A stretch of DNA of 64,000 nt from Corynebacterium sp. Marseille-P4321 (GTDB lineage Bacteria > Actinomycetota > Actinomycetes > Mycobacteriales > Mycobacteriaceae): NCBI RefSeq assembly GCF_903645305.1, contig NZ_CAHJXO010000001.1:1106044-1170043 (forward strand), written 5' to 3'. The translations under genes were made by a program, and so were the position numbers. Under the pieces are notes generated by a model. It did not search any database. It was given only the letters and a program-made list of their open reading frames with translations, and was not told where the DNA came from. This document shows positions 56,518-63,873 of the stretch, piece after piece. Each line of letters begins with the position of its first letter. Position 1 is the first letter of the stretch.

Positions 56518-57498
56518 GTGGCGAACAAAACGCTGGTGATCATCCCGACCTACAACGAGGTGGAAAACCTCCCGCTCATCGTCGAGCGTGTCTTGGACAC
56601 GCCGGATGAGGTAGACATCCTCGTCGTGGACGACAACTCGCCAGATGGCACCGGTGACAAGGCCGACGATTTGGCCGCTGAACACGAAGAGGTCAACGTG
56701 TTGCACCGCGCTGGCAAGGAGGGCTTGCTGGCGGCGTACCGCGATGGTTTCCGCTGGGCGCTGGAGCGCGAGTACGCGGTGATCTGCCAGATGGACGCGG
56801 ACGGCTCCCACGCCCCGGAGGAACTCTCCCGGTTGCTCGAGGAGATTGGGGGCGGTGCTGACTTGGTTATCGGCTCCCGCTACGTCGAAGGCGGCGAGGT
56901 GAAGAACTGGCCGAAGAGCCGTTACGCGTTGTCCAAGGTGGGCAACGAATACATCTCGGTCGCACTCGACACAGAGGTTAAGGACATGACGGCGGGGTAC
57001 CGCGCGTTCAAGCGCGAGGTGCTCGAGGAGCTCGACCTGGATGCGTTGTCGGACAAGGGCTACATCTTCCAGGTGGAGATCGCGCACCGTGCCGACCAGG
57101 CTGGATTCGACGTGCGTGAGGTGCCGATTACGTTCGAAGACCGCAAGCTTGGCGAGTCGAAGCTGGACGCGAGCTTCGCGGCGGCGTCCTTGGCTGAGGT
57201 TACGAAGTGGGGGCTGAAGGATGCGGCGTCCTTCGTGGGTGGCATTGCGAGCGAGACCGGCCGCCAGATCTCCCGGGCTGTGGAAACCTCGAGCTTGTCG
57301 AAGGTTGGGGAGAAGGTAGACAAAGCGCCGGAGAAGATCATTGACGCGGCTATCGAGTTCGGAAACCTCGCGAAGTACGAGCTAAAGTCCGCTGATCTAG
57401 GCAAAATCCCCGATGCGGCTGCTCGGGGTGTCAACACCACGCTGCAGCTTGCAGACGAGACGGTGCGTCAGGCGAAGTACGCCATCTTCGGCAAGTAA
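56518..57498 (+). CDS. ppm1: Polyprenol monophosphomannose synthase
   Basis: A 326-residue GT2 glycosyltransferase moving mannose from GDP-Man to polyprenyl phosphate, the donor for lipomannan, lipoarabinomannan and protein mannosylation. VDDNSPDGT and the DxD motif QMDADGSH bind nucleotide and metal. Residues 1-245 match the family; the last ~80 residues are an alanine- and lysine-rich amphipathic extension. GTG 56518 has GAGGAG 7 bases upstream. A strong terminator follows. Confidence 0.94.
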   Translation: MANKTLVIIPTYNEVENLPLIVERVLDTPDEVDILVVDDNSPDGTGDKADDLAAEHEEVNVLHRAGKEGLLAAYRDGFRWALEREYAVICQMDADGSHAPEELSRLLEEIGGGADLVIGSRYVEGGEVKNWPKSRYALSKVGNEYISVALDTEVKDMTAGYRAFKREVLEELDLDALSDKGYIFQVEIAHRADQAGFDVREVPITFEDRKLGESKLDASFAAASLAEVTKWGLKDAASFVGGIASETGRQISRAVETSSLSKVGEKVDKAPEKIIDAAIEFGNLAKYELKSADLGKIPDAAARGVNTTLQLADETVRQAKYAIFGK

Positions 57499-57548
57499 GC
57501 CATTTGCGGCTTAGGTCGCTGAGGTTCCAGATGGACCCAAGCACCGTA

Positions 57549-57591
57549 AAAGGCCCGCCCAACCAGTTAACTACCGGTTGGGCGGGCCTTT
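57549..57591. terminator. Bidirectional intrinsic terminator between ppm1 and rbpA
   Basis: A 16-bp perfect stem AAAGGCCCGCCCAACC / GGTTGGGCGGGCCTTT encloses an 11-base loop, with T residues at the end on both strands. It serves the convergent genes ppm1 and rbpA. Confidence 0.93.
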
Positions 57592-57622
57592 GTCGTTGAG
57601 GGGGAGAGGCCGCCGCGAGGCC

Positions 57623-58006
57623 TTACTTCTCCGCTTCCGCAGCCTGCTGCTGCTCCTTCGCAATGCGGGCAGCGGTGCGGCGGCGCTTGCGCAGCTGCTC
57701 CAGACGCTCCTCCAATAGCACGTCGAGCTCTTCGATCGTGCGGCGCTCAAGCAGCATGTCCCAGTGGGTGCGCGGTGGCTTAGCCGGCTTGGATTCCACG
57801 CCTTCGCCCTCCATGAGGGTGCCCACCTGGCCGTTCTTGCACAGCCACTCCTCGGGGATCTCCGCGTCATCCGCGAAAGGAACCTCGAATACCTCGCCGT
57901 CCGGCGTGCGGTACTTCGCCATTTGCCGGGGAGCGAGATCGTGATCTCGGTCCGTTTCGTAGCTCACGGCACCCATTCGACTTCCGCGCAACACGCGATC
58001 AGCCAT
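57623..58006 (-). CDS. rbpA: RNA polymerase-binding protein RbpA
   Basis: A 127-residue actinobacterial factor that binds sigma domain 2 and RNA polymerase to stabilise open complexes. Recognisable parts are the basic N-terminus (RVLRGSRMGAVSYETD), the RbpA core (YRTPDGEVFEVPFADDAEIPEEWLCKNG) and the sigma-interacting helix region (RTHWDMLLERRTIEELDVLL). The core has only one Cys of the usual zinc ligands. ATG 58006 has AAGGGTTGGTG upstream. A SigH-type promoter lies about 60 bases upstream. Confidence 0.95.
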   Translation of the reverse strand: MADRVLRGSRMGAVSYETDRDHDLAPRQMAKYRTPDGEVFEVPFADDAEIPEEWLCKNGQVGTLMEGEGVESKPAKPPRTHWDMLLERRTIEELDVLLEERLEQLRKRRRTAARIAKEQQQAAEAEK

Positions 58007-58055
58007 GCTGTCACCAACCCTTTCGTCTACTAGCGCCCTTTCCGGTATCCGCTCA

Positions 58056-58087
58056 AGTATAACGGCTCAAACCTGCCCATTGTTCCC
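58056..58087 (-). promoter_or_regulatory. SigH/SigR-type promoter overlapping a SigA -10 box, upstream of rbpA
   Basis: On the minus strand GGGAAC (58087-58082) is followed, after an 18-base spacer, by GTT (58063-58061), the SigH/SigR arrangement. A TATACT (58061-58056) adjoining the GTT could serve SigA. S. coelicolor rbpA is SigR-controlled. The rest of the 200-base gap contains an 11-bp tandem duplication (GTGTTGCCGCA, 58102-58123). Confidence 0.6.
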
Positions 58088-58209
58088 GCCATGGTCCCAC
58101 CGTGTTGCCGCAGTGTTGCCGCAGTGTTCCGGCGCGGCGGGGGTAGTTGTTCTACCTGCGTGGCCCTCCCGCCATCGTCTAGCACGACAGGTGTACTAGA
58201 GTGTGGGTT

Positions 58210-58569
58210 GTGACTACGAAAAACGCGGACGCTATTCGGGGCAATGCCCGGTCTGAGGCGGTCTGCGCTTGGTGTGGAAAGCCCATCGTTTTGAGCGAGG
58301 GGAGAGGGCGCAAGCGCAAGTACTGCAGCTCTTCATGCAAGCAGCGCGCCTACGAGCAGCGCCAACTCCTCGCAGGCACGGAGGTGGACGCCGAATCGGT
58401 AATCTTGAGCAAGCAGCGCGTCGCCGAGATCCGCGACCAGTTGTACGCGCTGCGGTGCGCGGCCGAAGACGTGTGCACGGCGGCGTCAGAAGGTGCAGGG
58501 CAGGAGGAATTGCGGCCCTTGTGTGACGAATTAGTAGACTTAGCTACGCAATTAGAGAAGCTAAGGTAA
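58210..58569 (+). CDS. Small zinc-ribbon protein of unknown function
   Basis: A 119-residue protein with a CxxC-x(n)-CxxxC zinc-ribbon (CAWCGKPI, then KYCSSSCKQRAYEQR), in the manner of short actinobacterial DNA- or RNA-binding fingers. The second half is helical and acidic. GTG 58210 has TAGAGT 7 bases upstream; an in-frame GTG three codons earlier would fall in the promoter gap. I do not recognise a named family. The YceI gene follows. Confidence 0.78.
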   Translation: MTTKNADAIRGNARSEAVCAWCGKPIVLSEGRGRKRKYCSSSCKQRAYEQRQLLAGTEVDAESVILSKQRVAEIRDQLYALRCAAEDVCTAASEGAGQEELRPLCDELVDLATQLEKLR

Positions 58570-58586
58570 AGCTGAGGTGGCTGGAG

Positions 58587-59312
58587 TTGACTGAATCGCA
58601 AGAGGTCAATGGGGTTCATGCCGGTTCGAGAAAGCGCACGGTGCTCATCGTCCTGGTGTCAATCTTTATTGCTGTCGCGGTGGTCGTGGCCATGATTCCT
58701 CTGGTCACCACATTAATGTTCAGCCCGGGCGTGAAGACGGAAGGTATCGATGAATCGAGGCTTTCCGCGGCGTCAACAGATATCGACGGCGCGTGGGAGG
58801 TGTCCAACCGACCAGGCCCGAATGTGTCCTCGGCAGGGTTCTCGTTCCCGGAGGTGTTGCCGGGTGAGCGACGGACGACATCTGCGTCGACGCAGGGTGT
58901 GTCGGGCTACGCCACGATTGAGGCGGGCACGCTCACCGCAGGTGAGATTACGGTCGATATGACCACGCTGACGTCGGATAGCGATGTGCGCGATTCGAAC
59001 GTGCGCCGCAAGATTTTTCACACCGACGAGTTTCCGACCGCGACATTCACGGTTGCCGAGCCGGCGGATGTCTCCGGGCTGCCGGACGATGGGTCCGTAG
59101 GCACGGTGGAACTCGCGGGCGATCTCACGATTCACGGAGAGACGAACCGGATCTCGCAGCCGTTCAACGTGGCGCGCTCGGGCGAGAATCTCATCGTGGC
59201 GGCAGACATCCCGATCAACCGTCTGGACTACGGCGTCGAGACTCCGGAGTTTGTCGCGGCGACGATCGCCGAAGATGGCGAGATCAACGTCCGCGTGAAC
59301 ATGTCCAAATAG
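58587..59312 (+). CDS. YceI-family lipocalin-like protein with N-terminal membrane anchor
   Basis: A 241-residue protein. Residues ~17-43 form a membrane anchor, and the YceI beta-barrel domain (about 63-241) carries SNVRRKIFHTDEFPTATF, VELAGDLTIHGETN and VNRLDYGVETP-type blocks. YceI proteins bind polyisoprenoid-like or amphipathic ligands. The start is the TTG at 58587. The Shine-Dalgarno-like GAGGTGG is upstream. A perfect palindrome follows the gene. Confidence 0.87.
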   Translation: MTESQEVNGVHAGSRKRTVLIVLVSIFIAVAVVVAMIPLVTTLMFSPGVKTEGIDESRLSAASTDIDGAWEVSNRPGPNVSSAGFSFPEVLPGERRTTSASTQGVSGYATIEAGTLTAGEITVDMTTLTSDSDVRDSNVRRKIFHTDEFPTATFTVAEPADVSGLPDDGSVGTVELAGDLTIHGETNRISQPFNVARSGENLIVAADIPINRLDYGVETPEFVAATIAEDGEINVRVNMSK

Positions 59313-59319
59313 CACCTGC

Positions 59320-59339
59320 TTAGCGTCACGTGACGCTAA
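59320..59339. promoter_or_regulatory. Perfect 20-bp palindrome downstream of the YceI gene
   Basis: TTAGCGTCACGTGACGCTAA reads the same on both strands. It lies 8 bases after the YceI stop codon and ~160 bases before the FAD/Fe-S gene. It has no T-run on the plus strand and no loop, so an operator is as likely as a terminator. Confidence 0.6.
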
Positions 59340-59413
59340 AAGGGCTGTATCAGGGGCTGGGCGTTTTACGACGGGCAAAGCCTTTCAACCGCCCATATAT
59401 ACGTATCTGTCCG

Positions 59414-59427
59414 ATAATGTACATTAT
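59414..59427. promoter_or_regulatory. 14-bp AT-rich palindrome upstream of the FAD/Fe-S oxidoreductase gene
   Basis: ATAATGTACATTAT is a perfect palindrome in the 188-base gap before the gene, resembling a repressor site (for example of a TetR- or GntR-type protein). No regulator gene is adjacent. Confidence 0.5.
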
Positions 59428-59500
59428 GTCAAGTAACCCTGGCGGGGCCGCTCCGTGGTGTTATGGCCCGACGTGCAGCCCCTAAGCGTACCTTGTCCCT

Positions 59501-62422
59501 ATGGCGAAACTCCTCTCCCCGAACCCAGACAGAATCCCGAAGCCCGCGTACGCGGATTCGTCCGCCGACGCAGTCCCGCAGCGCTACGCCAACGGCTCAG
59601 ACCCCGAACTCGTCGCGAGACTTCAAGCCATCGTCGGCACCGACAACGTCAAGCACCGCGTCTCGGATCTCGTGCGCTACGCCTCGGACGCGTCGCCGTA
59701 CCGTCAAATCCCGTCTGTGGTTGTCCAACCCCGCAACGCCGAGGACGTCTCGAAGCTGATGCGCTTCGCGCGCGAGACCTCCCGCACGCTCACCTTCCGC
59801 TCGGCCGGTACTTCGCTCAACGGCCAAGCGATGACGGACGACATCCTGGTGGACATGAAGACGAACTTCCGCGGCATGGAGGTCCTCGACGGCGGTGAGC
59901 GCCTGCGCGTGCGTCCCGGCGTGATTCTGGGCGACGCGCAGGCCGTCCTGCGCCGCCACGGCTACATGCTCGGCCCGGACCCGGGGTCCACCGCATCCGC
60001 CTCCGTGGGCGGCGTGGTGTCCACCAACGCCGGCGGGATGCGTTGCAAGATCGAGCGCGACAGCTACCACACCATCGACCAGGCGCAGTTTGTGTTGGCC
60101 AGCGGGGCGATCGTCGATACGCGCGATGGCGACGCCGTGTTCCAAAAACAGTGCCCTGAGCTGCACGAAGAGATTCTAAGCCTGCGCGATCGGATCCGGG
60201 GCGACGAAGCATTGGTGAACCGCCTGCGCAAGAAGTTCTCTATCCGCAACACAAACGGTCTTCGCGTGGACGCGTTTTTGGATGAAGACGAGCCGGTGCA
60301 CATCCTCAAGCGCCTGCTTGTGGGCTCCGAAGGCATCTTCGGCGCGTTTACGGAGATCGAGATGCGCACCATCAAACTCCCCGTGAAGAAGGCCGTGACC
60401 TGGGTAGTCTTCCCCGACATCACAAATGCTGCGAAATACGTGCACAAGCTCGTCGAGGTCGGCGCGGAAGCGTGCGAGCTGCTGGTCTCCGACGTGATGA
60501 GGATGTCGGTGGGCAAGTTCGCGCAGGCGCCGCTGAGCTGGGCTGATATCGACGATGCAGCCGCCGCCCTCCTACTCGAAGTCGGTGGCACCAACGACGA
60601 GGAACTCGCGGCGGCTATCGACGCGGCGCAGGCTGTGCTCGAAGATGCGAATCTGATCCAGGAGCTGCGCTTTGAAACTGATCCGTTGGTCCAGGCCGGA
60701 ATGTGGCAGCTGCGCAGCGGGCTGTTCGGCCTTTTGGGCGCGAACCGCAAGCAAGGCACGGCGCTTATTTCTGAAGACGTCTGCTTCCCGCCGGACCAGA
60801 TTGGTGAGGCTGCCGCGGAGCTCATGGAGCTGCTCAAGGAGTACGGCTACCCGGACTCGGTGATGGGCCACGCCCCTTACGGCAACCTGCACTTCTTCAT
60901 CACCCCGGACTTCTCCATTCCGGCGGACATCGAACTGTACTCGCAGTTCATCGACGCGCTCGCTGAGCTTGTGGTGGATAAGTACGACGGCTCCATGAAG
61001 GCCGAGCACGGCACCGGCGTGAACATGGCCCCGTTCGTCCCGCGCGAATGGGGCGAGCAGATCTTCGAGCTGTTCTGGGACGTGAAAGACACACTCGACC
61101 CGGACGGTTTGCTTGCGCCGAACGTGAAGCTCACCCGCATCAAGGACCTCCACCTGCGCAATTTCAAGTCGCTGCCGAAGGTGGAAGACGAGATCAACAT
61201 GTGCGTCGAGTGCGGGTTCTGCGAACCGATCTGCCCCTCGCGAAACGTCACGGTGACTCCGCGCCAGCGTATCGTGCTGCGCCGCGAGATGGCGCGCCAG
61301 CCGGAGGGCTCGGAGGTGTTGGAGAAGCTCCGAGGTGAGTTCCAGTACGACGCGATTGACATGTGTGCTGCCGACGGCACCTGTTCCCTGCCGTGCCCGG
61401 TATCCATCGATACGGGCAAGGTGATGAAGCAGCTGCGCGCGGCCCAGGCGACGAAGACAGAGAAGCGCGTAGCCGAGACGGTGGCGAGACGTTACGGCGC
61501 AGTAGAGTCGCTCGGGCGCACCGCGGTGGCCGGCGTGAACGTGATGGGCCCGAAGCTGGCCAACGCGGTCACCCAGGTTGGACGCGCGCTGGTTTCCCCG
61601 GAGCGTCTGCCGTCCGTGCCCGGCCCGATGCCGCAGGCCGGAGCAGAGATGCCGGAGACCTTCCGCGAGGGAGCCACCGCCGTGTACTTCCCTGCCTGCG
61701 TAAACCGAATCTTCGGCGCACCCAACGCATCGAATGGCGCGCTGGACAACCCGCACGCCATCGTGGAGCTCGGCCGCCGTGCCGGCGCACCGGTGTGGAT
61801 CCCGGAGGACGTGGCGGGCCAGTGCTGCGGTATGCCGTTTAGCTCGAAAGGCTTTAACGACGCTTACCGTATCCGCGCCACCGATCTCCTGGAGCGCATG
61901 TGGGAGTGGTCGGGACACGGCGAGCTTCCGGTCATCGTGGACGCAGCCTCGTGTACCCACACCGTTGTTGATTCAATGCCGGAGTACCTCGACGTCGAGC
62001 AGCTCGAGCGATTCCGCGCCATCCGGATACTAGATGCGGTGCAGTGGCTTGCCGACGAAGTGGTGGACCACCTCCCCATCACCGCAACCCAGGGCAAAAT
62101 CGCGGTGCACCCGCCGTGCTCCAGCGAGCACCTGGGCACGACCGAGGCGCTGCTGAAAGTCGCCGACGCCTGCGGCGAGGCAGAGGTGCCCGACGGTGCC
62201 GCGTGCTGCGGTACCGCAGGAGACCGCGTGATGCTCCACCCGGAGCTGGTCGAATCCGCTACGCGTGAGGAGCGCGCGGGCCTCGACGCCGGCAACTACG
62301 ACCGCTTCGTGTCCGCAAACCGCACCTGCGAGATGGGTCTCGAGATGGTCGCGGGCAAGCCCTTCGAATCGATCGCCACACTGGTTGAACGAGCTTCGCG
62401 CCCGGAGGTCACGCTGGCCTAG
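59501..62422 (+). CDS. Large FAD- and Fe-S-binding oxidoreductase (D-lactate/glycolate dehydrogenase-like)
   Basis: A 973-residue fusion of a FAD-binding oxidase (GlcD/Dld-like, about 30-540) and an Fe-S/CCG domain protein (GlcF-like, ~560-973). The FAD-binding region has AGTSLNGQAM and GSTASASVGGVV. The ferredoxin-type cysteines are CVECGFCEPIC and, ~50 residues later, CAADGTCSLPC. The two CCG domains have GQCCGMPF and GAACCGTAG. Such enzymes oxidise D-lactate, D-2-hydroxyglutarate or glycolate. The substrate is not decided by sequence alone. ATG 59501 follows TACCTT by 6 bases. Confidence 0.92.
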   Translation: MAKLLSPNPDRIPKPAYADSSADAVPQRYANGSDPELVARLQAIVGTDNVKHRVSDLVRYASDASPYRQIPSVVVQPRNAEDVSKLMRFARETSRTLTFRSAGTSLNGQAMTDDILVDMKTNFRGMEVLDGGERLRVRPGVILGDAQAVLRRHGYMLGPDPGSTASASVGGVVSTNAGGMRCKIERDSYHTIDQAQFVLASGAIVDTRDGDAVFQKQCPELHEEILSLRDRIRGDEALVNRLRKKFSIRNTNGLRVDAFLDEDEPVHILKRLLVGSEGIFGAFTEIEMRTIKLPVKKAVTWVVFPDITNAAKYVHKLVEVGAEACELLVSDVMRMSVGKFAQAPLSWADIDDAAAALLLEVGGTNDEELAAAIDAAQAVLEDANLIQELRFETDPLVQAGMWQLRSGLFGLLGANRKQGTALISEDVCFPPDQIGEAAAELMELLKEYGYPDSVMGHAPYGNLHFFITPDFSIPADIELYSQFIDALAELVVDKYDGSMKAEHGTGVNMAPFVPREWGEQIFELFWDVKDTLDPDGLLAPNVKLTRIKDLHLRNFKSLPKVEDEINMCVECGFCEPICPSRNVTVTPRQRIVLRREMARQPEGSEVLEKLRGEFQYDAIDMCAADGTCSLPCPVSIDTGKVMKQLRAAQATKTEKRVAETVARRYGAVESLGRTAVAGVNVMGPKLANAVTQVGRALVSPERLPSVPGPMPQAGAEMPETFREGATAVYFPACVNRIFGAPNASNGALDNPHAIVELGRRAGAPVWIPEDVAGQCCGMPFSSKGFNDAYRIRATDLLERMWEWSGHGELPVIVDAASCTHTVVDSMPEYLDVEQLERFRAIRILDAVQWLADEVVDHLPITATQGKIAVHPPCSSEHLGTTEALLKVADACGEAEVPDGAACCGTAGDRVMLHPELVESATREERAGLDAGNYDRFVSANRTCEMGLEMVAGKPFESIATLVERASRPEVTLA

Positions 62423-62435
62423 AGGTCCTCTCCCC

Positions 62436-63791
62436 CTACCTGCGGCCCCGCCTGTTGCGGGGCGAAAGCAGCACCTGGGAGACGTCGAGCATGCCCAGTC
62501 GCGCCAGCGCCTCGCGCAGCGCGAACTGCCACACCCACAGCCTGCGGAAGACAATGTCGTAGCCGTCGGCGGCGGCGTCGCGCAGGTGCGCGTCGAAGGT
62601 CATACGCTGCAACCGCAGCGACTCCGCCAGGTGCTCCGGGGCGTGCGTGCGCGCTACGATTCGTAGCTGCGTGTCGCGGTCCACCATCTTCGCCAGCTGC
62701 TCCTGCGAGGAGTAAGAAAGGCCGGGCCAGATGTAGGCGCGCAGCGACTCAAGCGCGGCTTCGGCCGTGCGGTTAAACGCCTCGGTGCGCAGCACGGTCT
62801 GCAGGCCCACCCGGCCGCCTGGCGCGAGCATCGTCGCTGCGGCGTTGAGGTAGCGCACCTTGTCGGCGTCCGTGAGCGTTTCTATGCGTTCCATGCCCAC
62901 CACCACGTCGTAGACACCGCGGCGCCGGTCGGCGAAGCGTTCGGGCGCGTCGGGCACGGAAGCGTCGATAAGCTCAATGTGCGCTCCACCCGCCGCACCT
63001 GCAAACACGAGACGCTCCTCCATCGCTTGCTGCACGCCCACATCGTTTGCCGCGGCGTCCACCGTGGCGCGCAAAGCGGCGGCCCGCAACGCGAGCGCAC
63101 CCCCACCCGCCGGGAACTCCAGCAAGTGCGTCCCCGCAGCGACGCCCGCAAACCCGAGCAACATCTCAACGCTGCGACGCTGCGCGTCCCCTAAGTCCGC
63201 GCGCTGGGCATCTTGGGGGGCACCGAACTCGGTGACGTCCACGAAGTAGTGCGTGGGCTGGCCCGCTTTGCCCGCGCCTTTCGCCTGGGACTTCACGCGT
63301 TCGCGCTGCGTGGTGGGCACGCCTGTGGCGAAGTGTCCCTGGAACGCGCTCATGCCGTCGCCGGCGAAGTGCGCCACTAAATCCGCCGGGATATCGCCGG
63401 TGTAGGCGTCGCTGTCAGCCCCTCGCTTCGGGGTCGTACTCGGAGTGTGGGGTGCGTAGTTGTGCGAGATGAGGGCCGAGAGGACGTCGACAAGCGTGTG
63501 CGAATCCCGCGCCCGCCACTCTCCCGCCATGAAGCCTTCCGCAAGCCCCACCCAGCCGCTCGCGGCGATTCGGGTGAACAGCGCCGCGTGCTCGATGACG
63601 ATGTCCGGCTCCGCGCCGTTCAGCTCGATGCCGGCATTGCTGCACGCCCTGGCGAACGCAGCCTCCACGCGACGCTCCCGCATCCGCACGCCACGACCTG
63701 ACGGCACGGTAGCGATGCCGGGCCAGGACTGCGCATCCACGGACTGCAGGTGCTCGTTAACGCGGTAGTTCACAGCGGCAAATTCGGCCAT
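62436..63791 (-). CDS. SAM-dependent methyltransferase (cyclopropane-fatty-acid-synthase-like)
   Basis: A 451-residue protein of the CFA synthase/mycolate methyltransferase superfamily. The N-terminal half has the CFA lipid-binding part (SGWVGLAEGFMAGEW), and the methyltransferase fold begins near residue 218 (HLLEFPAGGGALALRAAAL). The usual glycine-rich EIGCGWG is replaced by EFPAGGG, so cofactor binding may be altered. ATG 63791 follows TAGCAT (63804-63799) by 7 bases. It converges with the FAD/Fe-S gene. Confidence 0.85.
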   Translation of the reverse strand: MAEFAAVNYRVNEHLQSVDAQSWPGIATVPSGRGVRMRERRVEAAFARACSNAGIELNGAEPDIVIEHAALFTRIAASGWVGLAEGFMAGEWRARDSHTLVDVLSALISHNYAPHTPSTTPKRGADSDAYTGDIPADLVAHFAGDGMSAFQGHFATGVPTTQRERVKSQAKGAGKAGQPTHYFVDVTEFGAPQDAQRADLGDAQRRSVEMLLGFAGVAAGTHLLEFPAGGGALALRAAALRATVDAAANDVGVQQAMEERLVFAGAAGGAHIELIDASVPDAPERFADRRRGVYDVVVGMERIETLTDADKVRYLNAAATMLAPGGRVGLQTVLRTEAFNRTAEAALESLRAYIWPGLSYSSQEQLAKMVDRDTQLRIVARTHAPEHLAESLRLQRMTFDAHLRDAAADGYDIVFRRLWVWQFALREALARLGMLDVSQVLLSPRNRRGRR

Positions 63792-63873
63792 TGTTCCAAT
63801 GCTAGTGCCTGCCACCTGCGCCCCCGCGACGAAACACACAGGGGGCGCGTACTATATAGGCGATCGATTAACC

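Noticed and set aside
2178..62973. GCTTATCGACG as a DnaA box cluster
   Set aside because: DnaA boxes are TTATCCACA-like. This word differs at the key C-A-C-A positions and is spread over 60 kb rather than clustered.
2178..62973. GCTTATCGACG as a strand-polarising (KOPS-like) signal
   Set aside because: The copies are split 8 to 9 between strands, with no skew across the window.
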